Origin: an uncultured Eubacteriales bacterium
Lineage (GTDB): Bacteria > Bacillota > Clostridia > Oscillospirales > Acutalibacteraceae
Direction of reading: 5' to 3'
Assembly: GCA_934667845.1 (NCBI GenBank)
Contig: CAKUMQ010000008.1
Coordinates: 1 to 64,000, forward strand
DNA: 64,000 bases
Shown: positions 42,531 to 52,342 of the stretch, piece by piece
Layout: each line of letters starts with the position of its first letter
How positions within the stretch are numbered: position 1 is the first letter of the stretch
The notes under the pieces: generated by a model
What the model was told of the DNA's origin: nothing
Databases searched by the model: none
The model's input: only the letters and a program-made list of their open reading frames with translations
Translations under genes and position numbers: made by a program

Positions 42531-43916
42531 TTGAAAACGACTCGTGAAAGATTTTCAAGGGGCATACGCATAGCCGCACTGCTGCTGGCAGCCGTGCTGG
42601 GAATGGGCTGCACGGCCTGCCGCAGCGGCGGGGACAACTCTGCCGCCGACAGCGCGGCGGAAACGTCCGGCTGCACGGACGGTACAGGCGGCACGACGGC
42701 GGGCACGGACAGCACAGAGGCGACCGCCGGCACATCTGTCTCCGCCGACCGCAGCGCGCCGACTGACGAAACGACAGCCGACTCGAGCGGCAGCCCTGTC
42801 ACGTCAGAGGCGGGTAGTCAAACGACGGCGGTGACAAAGGGAACAAGCGGTAAAACGTCCGCCACAAAGGGTACGACTGCCAAGACCCGGACACCGGACA
42901 AAACGGCGGTGACGGCGGACAATATGCTGCTCTGCCCGCACGGCATCGGCGGCGTGTCAAAATCCATCCTCAAGGAATCGGTCGGCTATTACGATACCGA
43001 CGGCGAGCTTGTCGACTTCATGTTCGACTCCTTTGCATTTACGCTGACCTCCGACTCCTTTTACGACTATGAGCCGGGCAATCCGCTCAAGAATATGGGA
43101 AAAGCGGACTGGGCGCCCTATATGGAGGCGGAACTGAATTCCGTCGCGAATCTGGACGCGCTGCTGACGGAGGCCAAGGCGGAGCTGAAGCGCCCGGACT
43201 ACATGGCGGGGGTGGCGCTGGTCATCCTGCCGGTGAATACACAGGTGCAAAACTGGGGCGTGATCGACGGCAAAACAATGAATCTGACCAAAACCGCGGA
43301 CTGCGAGCGCGTGCTCAGATGGCAGATCGAGGAGAAGATCCGCACATTTAAGGCGCGTAAGTTCCGGAATGTGGAGCTGGTCGGCTTCTACGTCATCAAC
43401 GAGGACGTGCATACGGCGGCTCTGCGGCAGTTCACGCTGTACAGCAACCGCGTGATCCATGACAACGGCTTGAAGGCATACTGGGCGCCGTTTCATGACG
43501 AGACCAACAAGCCGTGGCTCGAGTGGAAGCAGCTCGGCTTTGACGAGTGCGCCCTGCAAGCCAACTATTTCTCCCGCAACTGCAACAACTGCTGGAAGAT
43601 CGAGCGCCTGGATACGACGGTGCGGTATGTGAAGCAGTACGGCGTGGGGGTAGAGCCGGAAATGCTGGAGGAGACCTATAACGCCGCAACCTTCTTCAAG
43701 CGCTATCTCAAAAAATATGCGGAAAACGGCGTAATGGAATCGTTTAAGGCGTGGTATGTCACCGGCAGCCCGCGCGGCGTGAGCTGGCTGGCGAAAAACC
43801 GCGATCCCTACGTCCGTTCCGCCTATGACGAGATGTACCGCTTTATCAAAAAGACGCTGGATCCCCAAACCGTAAAGATCGATCCGAAGGTCAGCGAGAT
43901 CCCCGAGGGGCTGTAA
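42531..43916 (+). CDS. DUF4855 lipoprotein
   Basis: The product has 461 residues. A lipoprotein signal (LLLAAVLGMGCTACRSGG) is followed by a ~100-residue Thr/Ser/Gly-rich linker, and then DUF4855 from ~130 (NMLLCPHGIGGVSKSILKESVGYYDTDGELVDFMFDSFAF) to ~450. DUF4855 looks like a TIM barrel and may be a glycoside-hydrolase-like protein; conserved acidic residues include those in FYVINEDVH, WAPFHDETNKPW and VGVEPEMLEE. The start is a TTG preceded by AAAGGAGG. It is secreted and lies next to the solute-binding lipoprotein, so it probably acts on or holds the same glycan. Confidence 0.85.
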   Translation: MKTTRERFSRGIRIAALLLAAVLGMGCTACRSGGDNSAADSAAETSGCTDGTGGTTAGTDSTEATAGTSVSADRSAPTDETTADSSGSPVTSEAGSQTTAVTKGTSGKTSATKGTTAKTRTPDKTAVTADNMLLCPHGIGGVSKSILKESVGYYDTDGELVDFMFDSFAFTLTSDSFYDYEPGNPLKNMGKADWAPYMEAELNSVANLDALLTEAKAELKRPDYMAGVALVILPVNTQVQNWGVIDGKTMNLTKTADCERVLRWQIEEKIRTFKARKFRNVELVGFYVINEDVHTAALRQFTLYSNRVIHDNGLKAYWAPFHDETNKPWLEWKQLGFDECALQANYFSRNCNNCWKIERLDTTVRYVKQYGVGVEPEMLEETYNAATFFKRYLKKYAENGVMESFKAWYVTGSPRGVSWLAKNRDPYVRSAYDEMYRFIKKTLDPQTVKIDPKVSEIPEGL

Positions 43917-43968
43917 CGGCTTACGGCGGGCGGAGACCCGCAGAGTATACCCGGAAAAACAGGAAAGG

Positions 43969-46900
43969 ATGAGTAGAAGAACCATGAAGAAGCCATTGCG
44001 AAACAAGGTGCTCGGTGTGCTGCTCAGCGCGGCGCTGCTGCTCTCTCTGACGGCGGCGGGGCTGCAAAGTCTCATTGCGCTTGCGGACAACGATGCGACA
44101 GACCTGTTGGCGGCAGCCGCCGCCTATGTGGATCAGGCGGGCAATGCGGTCACCCGTGAGGGGCTGCTTGCCGCCGTCTCGGCAGCAGAGCCGACGGCAG
44201 AGCTTGCGGAGGAGGATATTTTTATCAGGCACGCCGTCAACGGCTGCTACGATGAGGATACGCAGTATCCGCTGAATATTCCCGGCTCCGATGGCGCCGT
44301 CGCCGCAGTGTTTACCGTGGGCGGCAGCCGCATTTCGTTTACCCGCGGCATCCCGCACACGATGGAGCTGATCGAGACGACACGCACGGTCGTGGCGTCC
44401 CGCGAGACCGGCGAATTTGATTTTGCGGATGGCGGCAACCCCTGGCCTGCCGAGCAGAAGATGATCACGAATTTCAAGGGTGAGGGCGAGAATCTCAAGC
44501 TCGTGCTGCCCGACGACGACTATGATCTCGGCCCCGTGTTTGACATGACGAACGCGGATAAATTCACGGTCGTGATCATCGACCACGGCCGCGGCATGCC
44601 GGTCGGTGACAACGATATCTACAACAACAACCGCCCTTATTCCTTCCGTGCGTTTACAAATCTGAAAGCCGTGCAGTATAACGCGCAGACGCCCGCTTGG
44701 TATTTCTCCGAGTGGAAGGGCGGCACGCAGTGGGCGGATAACGAGCGCTTTAACGCCACCGCGCAGTTTGCCGGGCTGAAAAAGCTCAGATATGTCAAAT
44801 GCCCCGCCGCTGTGTATGTGGCGAATAACGCCTCGCCGTACCTGGGCTTCAACACCTTCAGCGGGTGCGAGGCTCTGGAGACGATCGTGCTGCCCGCCAT
44901 GCAGGAGGCATGGCCCGGCGCCGGCAATACCGAGATGGGCTACCACTGCCTGTACGGCACCGCGGTGCAGGATATCTATCTGCCCGCCGGCGCTTCGTAT
45001 AACAGCTACTATGAACCTCTCGGCGCGGGCACATATACGGGCACGCGCAGCGTTATCGCCTACGGCGATCCGATGACGCTGCTCCGCGCGGCGGCGTTGG
45101 CGCAGGCGAAGCTGTCCGAGCTTGACCGCGAGGGGGGATATACCAACGAGGAAAAGCTGGCGGCAGCCAAGGCGGCGGTGACCGGCTCTGCGGATGCGGC
45201 GGCGTTTGCGGAAACGCTGACGTTTGCCGTTGTGAGCGGCAGTGAGGTTTCGCTCACCGACGGCAAGACCACCCTCATGCTGACGGCGGATATGATCTTT
45301 GACGACGGCCCCGTTGATGAGGACGCCGTCAGAGCCGCAGCGGACGAATATATACGCACGGAGGGCAACAAAGCCACAAAGGAAGGGTTGCTTGCCGCGG
45401 TACGCAAGGCGGCAAAGGCAGCGACAGTGGCGGAGGAGGATATCTTCATTAAGCACGCCGTCAACGGCTGCTATGACGAGGACGCAAAATACCCGCTGTA
45501 TATCCCCGGTTCGGACGGTGCGGCAGTGGCGATATTTGACGTGAAAGGTACGCGCATTCCGTTTGCCGCCGTGATCCCGCACACGATGGAGCTGATCGAG
45601 ACGACCCGCACGGTCGTGGCGTCCCGCACATCCGGCGAATTTGATTTTGCGGATGGGGGCAACCCCGGCTGGGTCGGTGAGCAAAAGACCATCACGAACT
45701 TCAGGGGCGAGGGCGACAATCTCAAGCTCGTGCTGCCCGACGACGATTATGATCTCGGTCCGTCATATGCCATGCAGAACGCGGACAAATTCACGGTCGT
45801 GGTCATCGACCACGGCCGCGGTATGCCGGTGAGCGATAACGACGTATATAACGGCAATCAGCCCTATTCCTTCCGCGCGTTTACGAATCTGAAAGCGGTG
45901 CAGTATAACGCCGGGGACCCGAACTGGTATTTTTCCGAGTGGAACGGCGGCGGACAGGGCGGCACCTGGGAAAAGAGTGACGATCCGGAGAAATTCAACG
46001 CCACCGCACAGTTTGAGGGACTGAAAAAGCTCAAATATGTCAAATGCCCCGCCGCGATGTATGTGGCGGATAATGCCTCGCCGTATCTGGGCTTTAAGAC
46101 CTTTAACGGCTGCGCGGCTCTGGAAACGATCGTGCTGCCCGAACTGAAGCCGGTGAATAACGGCGGCAATACCGCGCTCGGCTATCTGACGCTGTACGGC
46201 ACCGCCGTGCGGGATGTGTTTCTGCCGGAAAAGGCGTCCTACAACGACTATTATCAGTCTCTGGCGGACGCGACGTTTGACGGCGGCTTCCGCAACATCA
46301 TCGACTACACGCAGGATATGACGTTTGCCCGCGCAGTGGCGCTTGCTATTGCGGCGGCAAATGACGCGGCGGAAAATGAGACGCTGACGGACGCCGAAGC
46401 GCTGGCTGCCGTGAAGGCGGCTGTCTGCGGCGCACACGATGCCGCCGCATTTGCCGACGGGCTCACCTTTACCCGTGTGGCGGACGCGGAAAACAAGCTG
46501 CGGATCTCCGACGGACGGGACAGCTTTGACATTGACTTTGTCTGGGCGCCGGCTCTGCTCTCTCTGTCGGTCAAAGGACAGGAACTGACCCCGGCGTTTG
46601 ACAGGAACACCCTCGCCTATACGCTGACGGTGGAGCATGAGACGGATTCTGTCGAGATCGAGGCGACGCCGCAGCCGGGCTGCACGGTGGAAAGCGGTCT
46701 CGGCGTGCATAAGCTGAACGTCGGCCCGAACACCCTTTCGGTGACGGTGCGGGGTGGCAAAAAGGTCGCCGTCTATACCGTTTCCGTTGCGCGCAAAGCG
46801 TCCGAGACGTTGGATCTTCAGGGCATGGCGGACCGGATCGCCAAAGAGGGTGCCAAGCTGACGATCACACCGTTTGGCAACGGCACGACAGAGGAGAGCC

Positions 46901-48399
46901 TGACCAAGGCGCTGCGTGAGCTGCTGCTCGGCTACGGCGATGTGCAGCTGAACCTCCTCGACTACTATAAGCTGGAGCCGATCGAGGGCGCGACCGAGGA
47001 CGGCGCGGTTTTGGTGCCCGGATATAACGGCTATCTCCGCGCGGTCGTCAACCTGACGGTGGACGGCGTGACAAGCGTACAGGTGCCGCTGTCCTATACC
47101 ATCAAGGCGCCCATGAAGAATTATTCCTTTGCCCCCGACGAGATCTCCCGGCCGGAGGATTTTGAGCTGTCCAAAAAGGGCGATCGCGTCAGATCCTACA
47201 ACGGCAGCGCCAAAAAGATCATCATTCCCGACGGCGTCAAAGAGATCGACTGGGAGTGGAACAACTCCGCGCATCCCGAAAATGCCGTTGTGCTGGTCAT
47301 TCCCGACAGCGTGGAGATCCTGCCCGAATACCTCTGCATCCGCATGCGCAATCTCGAAGCGGTGCGCATGGGCGATAAGATCGTTGAGCTGCCCGCCGCA
47401 GCATTTGACGCCAATATTTTCCTGCGCTATGTCCGCCTGTCGGAGAGCCTGCAGAGCATCGGCGCGTCAGCGTTTGCCAATACCCCGTCGCTCGGTACGC
47501 TGCATCTGCCCGACAGCGTGACGACGATCGGCGCCAACGCTTTCAACTACAGCATGTGGCGCTATGTCGACCTGTCCAAAAACGTAACGCTGGTGGCCAA
47601 CGGCGCATTTGCCAACCCGCCGGTCAAGATCGGCAGCGACCAGTGGTATACCGATCTGGACGACGAACGGCGTCAGCAGGATATGGAACGCTTAAAGCCC
47701 GTGTGGGCGGATTTCATCAGGGTGGAGAAGCTCACCGAATACGACGACCCGATGGAGGATTTTGACAGCACGCGCCGCGTGACCACGATCCTGAACAAAA
47801 ACACGGTATTTGAGCATAACGACTGCTTTGCGGTGTCCGATGCGTCCTCGCAGACGGCGCGCCATACCATCCGTGCCGCCGAGGATGCCGCGGTGTGCAA
47901 CATCCTCAATTTTGACCATCCGAAGGATCTGAAGTATTACCGGCAGTTTGAGCGGCTGGATATGTCCCTCTGCGAGGCGGCGGCGCGGGCGCAGCGTGCG
48001 GCGGATATCCTGCCGATCACGGAAAAGACCACCGCCGGTCAGGTGCTGACCGGTATGCAGGACAGCTATGTGTCCTCCGATATCGGCGCGCCGGCGTGGA
48101 CTGAGCCGTACAAAGTGAGCGGGGGCAGAGCAAGCGGCACAGCCGTGCTGTCGGCGGGCGGCGACCTCACCTTCACGGTGACCGTGGCAAGGACGCTTTC
48201 GGCTTCGGAGGAGCCGTCGTCCGATCCGGATTCCGCGCCTGAGTCTGAGCCCGAGTCCGTTCCCTCATCCGCTGCCGATCCGGAATCCGAGCCGGGCGGC
48301 AACCCCGATACCGGTGCGGCGGCATGCGCCGCCCCCGCCGCCCTGCTGGCGGCAGCCGCGGCGGCGGTCGTGATCACCCGCAAAAAGAAACACGCCTGA
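43969..48399 (+). CDS. Large cell-wall-anchored surface protein with duplicated N-terminal domain
   Basis: The product has 1476 residues. An N-terminal signal peptide (~1-42) precedes two copies of a ~408-residue domain (~45-445 and ~453-860; each has EEDIFI.HAVNGCYDED..YPL.IPGSDGA and VIDHGRGMPV), which I do not recognise by name although its end reads like leucine-rich repeats. A cadherin-like beta-sandwich follows (~865-945), then BspA-type LRR_5 repeats (~1083-1217). The Ser/Pro/Glu-rich stalk ends in NPDTG (1445-1449), a hydrophobic helix and RKKKHA, a sortase sorting signal of the LPXTG type. It probably binds the glycan or host surface used by the cluster. Confidence 0.88.
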   Translation: MSRRTMKKPLRNKVLGVLLSAALLLSLTAAGLQSLIALADNDATDLLAAAAAYVDQAGNAVTREGLLAAVSAAEPTAELAEEDIFIRHAVNGCYDEDTQYPLNIPGSDGAVAAVFTVGGSRISFTRGIPHTMELIETTRTVVASRETGEFDFADGGNPWPAEQKMITNFKGEGENLKLVLPDDDYDLGPVFDMTNADKFTVVIIDHGRGMPVGDNDIYNNNRPYSFRAFTNLKAVQYNAQTPAWYFSEWKGGTQWADNERFNATAQFAGLKKLRYVKCPAAVYVANNASPYLGFNTFSGCEALETIVLPAMQEAWPGAGNTEMGYHCLYGTAVQDIYLPAGASYNSYYEPLGAGTYTGTRSVIAYGDPMTLLRAAALAQAKLSELDREGGYTNEEKLAAAKAAVTGSADAAAFAETLTFAVVSGSEVSLTDGKTTLMLTADMIFDDGPVDEDAVRAAADEYIRTEGNKATKEGLLAAVRKAAKAATVAEEDIFIKHAVNGCYDEDAKYPLYIPGSDGAAVAIFDVKGTRIPFAAVIPHTMELIETTRTVVASRTSGEFDFADGGNPGWVGEQKTITNFRGEGDNLKLVLPDDDYDLGPSYAMQNADKFTVVVIDHGRGMPVSDNDVYNGNQPYSFRAFTNLKAVQYNAGDPNWYFSEWNGGGQGGTWEKSDDPEKFNATAQFEGLKKLKYVKCPAAMYVADNASPYLGFKTFNGCAALETIVLPELKPVNNGGNTALGYLTLYGTAVRDVFLPEKASYNDYYQSLADATFDGGFRNIIDYTQDMTFARAVALAIAAANDAAENETLTDAEALAAVKAAVCGAHDAAAFADGLTFTRVADAENKLRISDGRDSFDIDFVWAPALLSLSVKGQELTPAFDRNTLAYTLTVEHETDSVEIEATPQPGCTVESGLGVHKLNVGPNTLSVTVRGGKKVAVYTVSVARKASETLDLQGMADRIAKEGAKLTITPFGNGTTEESLTKALRELLLGYGDVQLNLLDYYKLEPIEGATEDGAVLVPGYNGYLRAVVNLTVDGVTSVQVPLSYTIKAPMKNYSFAPDEISRPEDFELSKKGDRVRSYNGSAKKIIIPDGVKEIDWEWNNSAHPENAVVLVIPDSVEILPEYLCIRMRNLEAVRMGDKIVELPAAAFDANIFLRYVRLSESLQSIGASAFANTPSLGTLHLPDSVTTIGANAFNYSMWRYVDLSKNVTLVANGAFANPPVKIGSDQWYTDLDDERRQQDMERLKPVWADFIRVEKLTEYDDPMEDFDSTRRVTTILNKNTVFEHNDCFAVSDASSQTARHTIRAAEDAAVCNILNFDHPKDLKYYRQFERLDMSLCEAAARAQRAADILPITEKTTAGQVLTGMQDSYVSSDIGAPAWTEPYKVSGGRASGTAVLSAGGDLTFTVTVARTLSASEEPSSDPDSAPESEPESVPSSAADPESEPGGNPDTGAAACAAPAALLAAAAAAVVITRKKKHA
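44083..46560 (+). repeat. 1224-bp internal tandem duplication in the surface protein gene
   Basis: Equivalent codons lie 1224 bp (408 codons) apart, for example GTCAACGGCTGCTA at 44236 and 45460. Long stretches are nearly identical at the DNA level, while linkers differ. Confidence 0.85.
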
Positions 48400-48501
48400 C
48401 CGGCGAGACTTGACTTCTGATCCGTCTCCCGCACGGGAGCGCATACCGCCTGCGGCATGCGCCCCGTGCAGGGCAGCGGCGGTGTTTTCGGAGGGATGAC
48501 C

Positions 48502-50670
48502 GTGATAAAACGCACGGAACTGCGCGACTGGGTCGTGGGATATAAGAAAACGGCAGAGAGCAACTGCGAAAAACAGATCCCTGCCACGGTGCCGGGCGCC
48601 GTTCAGCTGGACTGGGCGGCTGCCGTACAGGCGGCGCCGTTTTGGTACGGGACTCACTATAAAGACTATGCCTGGATGGAGGACTGCTTCTGGGTCTACC
48701 GCTGCGAAGCCGCGGTGGAAGCGGACAGCGGCGTACCGCTTTTGCACTTTACGGGCATTGATTACCGCTATTGCATCGCCCTTAACGGCGAGACCGTATA
48801 CGAATACGAGGGAATGGTGCGGGAGGCGGTGCTCGACCTGCGGGCGTACCGCGGACGGCGCTGCACGGTGGAGGTGACGGTCTTTCCCGCCCCCAAAAAG
48901 GCGGGCTGCCGGGGACGCGATCAGGCGGCGGCATGCTGCAAGCCCGCGGTGGCATACGGGTGGGATTTTCACCCGCGGCTGATCCCGCTGGGGATCTGCG
49001 GCGAGGTCTATATCGAATATGTACCCGAGGGGTATATCCGGCGGGTGGACATTGACTACCGGCTGACGGAGGATCTGTCTTCGGCGCTCGTGACCTGCCG
49101 GGCGGACTGCACGGCGGACGGCGGCACACTGACGGTGCAGGCGGAGCAGGACGGCGAAATCGTGCAGGAGCGGACATATGCGCTGCCGGTATCCGTGCTG
49201 TTCTTTGCCCTGCCGCAGGTGAAGCTGTGGTGGCCTGCGGGCTTCGGCGATCAGCCGCTGTACCGGTTCCGGTTCCGGCTGACGCAGAACGGGCAGACGC
49301 ATGAAATCGTCCGCACGGTGGGCTTCCGCCGTATGGAGCTTTTGCCGAATGCGGGCGCGGGAAGTCAGTGGGAGACCGAGCCGGGAGTCAAAACCCGGCT
49401 TTTGCCCCCGCTGACCGTCTGCGTCAACGGCAGACGGCTGTTTGCCAAGGGTACCAACTGGGTGCCGCCGGATATCTTTCCCGCGCGGATCGACCGGGAA
49501 ATGCTCGCGCGGCATCTCCGGCTGATCCGGGACTGCCACATGAATATTGTCCGTGTGTGGGGCGGCGGAGCGGTCAATCGTCCGGAATTTTTCTCCCTGT
49601 GCGATGAGATGGGACTGCTGGTGATCCAGGAGTTTCCGCTGGCGTGCAACGCCTATCCGGATGACGACCGTTATCTGGCGGTGCTGAAAAGCGAGGCGGA
49701 GGCGATCATCGACCGCGCGAAGAATCACCCTTGCCTGTGCGCATGGAGCGGCGGTAATGAGCTTTTCAACTCCTGGTCGGGAATGAACGACCAGTCCCAT
49801 GCCCTGCGTCTGCTCAATGCGCTGTGCTACGAAAAAGATCGCACTACGCCGTTTTGGCCGACCTCGCCGACGGAGGGGATCGGGCACGGCTCATATATCA
49901 ATGCCGAGCGGGACGGCACGGAGTGCCTTACCTGGTTTCGCCGCACGGATTACCTTGCCTACAACGAGTTCGGCAACCCGAGCGCATCGTCGGCGGACTA
50001 TGTGCGCCGGTTTATGAGCGAGGAGGAATTTTTCCGACCCGCCCCCGGCACGGTGTGGGAGGATCACCACGGCTTCAACGCGTGGTGCCCGGATTCGTGG
50101 CTGCGGTTTCATGAGGCGGATACCTTTTTCGGCGGTTATGCCGACTATGCCGATTATGCCGAAAAGAGCCAGCTTTTACAGGGGCTTTGCTGCCGGGCGC
50201 TGTTTGAGGAGGTGCGGTGCCGCTGGCCGCACACCTCCATGGCGATGAACTGGTGCTTTCAGGAGCCATGGCCGACTGCGGCGAACAATTCGCTTGTCAA
50301 CTGGGGCGGTGAGCCGAAGGCGTCGCTGTCGTATGCGGCGGATGCGCTGCGCGATCAAAAGGCGTGTCTGCGTACCGAACGGCTGCGTTTTGTGCAGGGG
50401 GAGGACTTTACGGCACAGCTGTTTGTGCTCAACGACCTGCCAAAGGCGCTGCCCGCCGCCGAGCTGACCGTGACGCTCTGCTGCGGCGAAACGCGGCAAA
50501 GGCTGCTGTGCTGGGCATTCCCGGGGGCGGAGGGGCAGCGGCACACAAAGGGACCGACGGTGACATTTCCGCTCGGCGGGGTGGCGGCGGGACTGTTTAC
50601 GGTTACGGTCGACTGCGCGCAGCAGCCGGAGCTGAATGCGGTGTATACCTATTTTTGCCGGGAGACATGA
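48502..50670 (+). CDS. Glycoside hydrolase family 2, beta-mannosidase-like
   Basis: The product has 722 residues and no signal peptide, so it acts on imported oligosaccharides in the cytoplasm. It has an N-terminal jelly-roll sugar-binding domain (~1-170), an immunoglobulin-like domain and a TIM barrel from ~295 (GRRLFAKGTNWVPPDIFP.......LRLIRDCHMNIVRVWGGGAV). The acid/base is Glu420 in AWSGGNELF and the nucleophile is probably Glu489 in AYNEFGNPS. The overall pattern is closest to beta-mannosidases. The start is a GTG seven bases after GGAGG; an ATG nine bases earlier lies on top of the ribosome-binding site. Confidence 0.9.
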   Translation: MIKRTELRDWVVGYKKTAESNCEKQIPATVPGAVQLDWAAAVQAAPFWYGTHYKDYAWMEDCFWVYRCEAAVEADSGVPLLHFTGIDYRYCIALNGETVYEYEGMVREAVLDLRAYRGRRCTVEVTVFPAPKKAGCRGRDQAAACCKPAVAYGWDFHPRLIPLGICGEVYIEYVPEGYIRRVDIDYRLTEDLSSALVTCRADCTADGGTLTVQAEQDGEIVQERTYALPVSVLFFALPQVKLWWPAGFGDQPLYRFRFRLTQNGQTHEIVRTVGFRRMELLPNAGAGSQWETEPGVKTRLLPPLTVCVNGRRLFAKGTNWVPPDIFPARIDREMLARHLRLIRDCHMNIVRVWGGGAVNRPEFFSLCDEMGLLVIQEFPLACNAYPDDDRYLAVLKSEAEAIIDRAKNHPCLCAWSGGNELFNSWSGMNDQSHALRLLNALCYEKDRTTPFWPTSPTEGIGHGSYINAERDGTECLTWFRRTDYLAYNEFGNPSASSADYVRRFMSEEEFFRPAPGTVWEDHHGFNAWCPDSWLRFHEADTFFGGYADYADYAEKSQLLQGLCCRALFEEVRCRWPHTSMAMNWCFQEPWPTAANNSLVNWGGEPKASLSYAADALRDQKACLRTERLRFVQGEDFTAQLFVLNDLPKALPAAELTVTLCCGETRQRLLCWAFPGAEGQRHTKGPTVTFPLGGVAAGLFTVTVDCAQQPELNAVYTYFCRET

Positions 50671-50704
50671 ATCCGTACTGCGGAGAGATAAGGAGCCAAC
50701 GCTT

Positions 50705-52309
50705 ATGAATAACAGAAATATCCTCAACATTATTTGCTTTGCCCGTCAGATGGAGCCGCGTCCGGGGCTTGACTATCTTGATCTGCCGGACACCACAAAA
50801 CGGCAGATCGAGCTGGTTAACCGCTACGGATTCAAAGCCACGTTCCTGCTGCAATATGACGCCTTTATGGATGACCGCTACTATGCCATGATGACGGAGC
50901 AGCTGGGCGAAGGCTGCGAGATCGGCGGCTGGCTGGAGATCGTACAGCCTCTGACCGAGAAGGCGGGCATTCCCTGGCGTGGGCGCTGGCCGTGGGATTA
51001 TCATTCCGATGTCGGCTTCTCGGTGGGCTATACACCCGACGAGCGGCGGCGGATCATTGATGTCTTTATGGTGGATTTTAAGGCGCGGTTCGGTGTCTAT
51101 CCGCGGTCGGTCGGCTCATGGATGATCGATGCGGTCACGCTTGCCTATATGGCGGACGCCTACGGCGTAGAGGTATCCTGTAACTGCCGCGACCAGTGGG
51201 GCACTGATGGATACACCCTGTGGGGCGGATACTACGGGCAGGCGTATTATCCGGCAAAAAACAACGCCTTCTGCCCGGCACAGACGGCAGAAAATCAGCT
51301 GCCTATCCCGGTGTTCCGTATGCTGGGCAGCGATCCCATCTATCAGTATGACGACGGGCTGGAGACTGCGGACGGATTTGTTCCCTCGCACTGCCAGGGC
51401 GTGATGACGCTCGAGCCGATCTGGTGGGGCGAAAAATGGGGCGATACCAAGAGCGGCGGCAGCGACCCCGCTTGGGTCGATTGGTATTTTAAAGAGATAT
51501 TTTCCCCGACGGTCGCATTCAACTACACCCAGACGGGGCAGGAGAACTCTTTCGGCTGGGAGCGCATGAAGCAGGGGCTTGCCTATCAGTTTCAGGAGAT
51601 CGACAAGCTCGCCAAGGCGGGAAAAATTGTCGTGGAGACTCTTGCGGAGAGCGGCGCGTGGTTTAAACGGCAGTATGCGATGACTCCCGCCACCTCCATG
51701 GGGGCGATGACCGACTGGCGGCAGGAGGGACGCCGTTCACTGTGGTTTGACAACCGTTTTTACCGGATCAACTTCTGTCAGCACGCCGGCCGCACATGGA
51801 TCCGCGATATCCACCAATTCAATGAGAACTATCGCGAGCGGTATTTGGAAACGGTTTGTCCGGATGCGAAAATGACCTATGACAACCTGCCGGTGATCGA
51901 CGGAAACCGCTGGAGCGCCGGAAAGATCCGCGCGGGCATTTTTCCCGCAATGATTGACGGTGCGGGGACGGTCACACCGCTTTCGGGGGAGATGGCTGTC
52001 GACTATCCCGATGAAACGAGCGCGCGGATCACGGTTACGGGAGAGTGGGGGCAGATCCGTTTCCTGTGCACCGAAACGGCGGTGTCCGCCGAACTGACCG
52101 GTACGGCAAAGGACTGCCGTCTTGTGCTGGAGATGCAGGACGGCATGCGGGAACTGCAAAAGGTCGTTTTGCAAAACGACCGTCTCGGTTATACCCACAA
52201 CGGCTTTGCCTATACCGTAGGTATCGTGCATGCCGCTGCCGTTACCCGGCAGGAGAACGGCATCCGCATTGAGGCGGAGGGCAGTACGCTGACTCTGACC
52301 ATGCGGTAA
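50705..52309 (+). CDS. Unrecognised cytoplasmic protein, NodB-like N-terminal half
   Basis: The product has 534 residues and no signal peptide. The first ~280 residues have alternating strands and helices like a deacetylase or glycosidase (beta/alpha) barrel (NILNIICFARQMEPRP..., RYGFKATFLLQYDAFMDD, YPRSVGSWMIDAVTLAYMADAYGVEVSCNCRDQWG), but the canonical NodB motifs are not in place. The rest is beta-rich (RITVTGEWGQIRFLCTETAVSAELTG). Many Trp, Tyr and Asp residues suggest a carbohydrate substrate. AAGGAG lies nine bases before the ATG. Its place between a GH2 and a GH78 gene points to a new glycan-active family, but this is inference. Confidence 0.75.
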   Translation: MNNRNILNIICFARQMEPRPGLDYLDLPDTTKRQIELVNRYGFKATFLLQYDAFMDDRYYAMMTEQLGEGCEIGGWLEIVQPLTEKAGIPWRGRWPWDYHSDVGFSVGYTPDERRRIIDVFMVDFKARFGVYPRSVGSWMIDAVTLAYMADAYGVEVSCNCRDQWGTDGYTLWGGYYGQAYYPAKNNAFCPAQTAENQLPIPVFRMLGSDPIYQYDDGLETADGFVPSHCQGVMTLEPIWWGEKWGDTKSGGSDPAWVDWYFKEIFSPTVAFNYTQTGQENSFGWERMKQGLAYQFQEIDKLAKAGKIVVETLAESGAWFKRQYAMTPATSMGAMTDWRQEGRRSLWFDNRFYRINFCQHAGRTWIRDIHQFNENYRERYLETVCPDAKMTYDNLPVIDGNRWSAGKIRAGIFPAMIDGAGTVTPLSGEMAVDYPDETSARITVTGEWGQIRFLCTETAVSAELTGTAKDCRLVLEMQDGMRELQKVVLQNDRLGYTHNGFAYTVGIVHAAAVTRQENGIRIEAEGSTLTLTMR

Positions 52310-52342
52310 GCATTGTCGGCAGGCACAGGAGAGGAGATCGGT

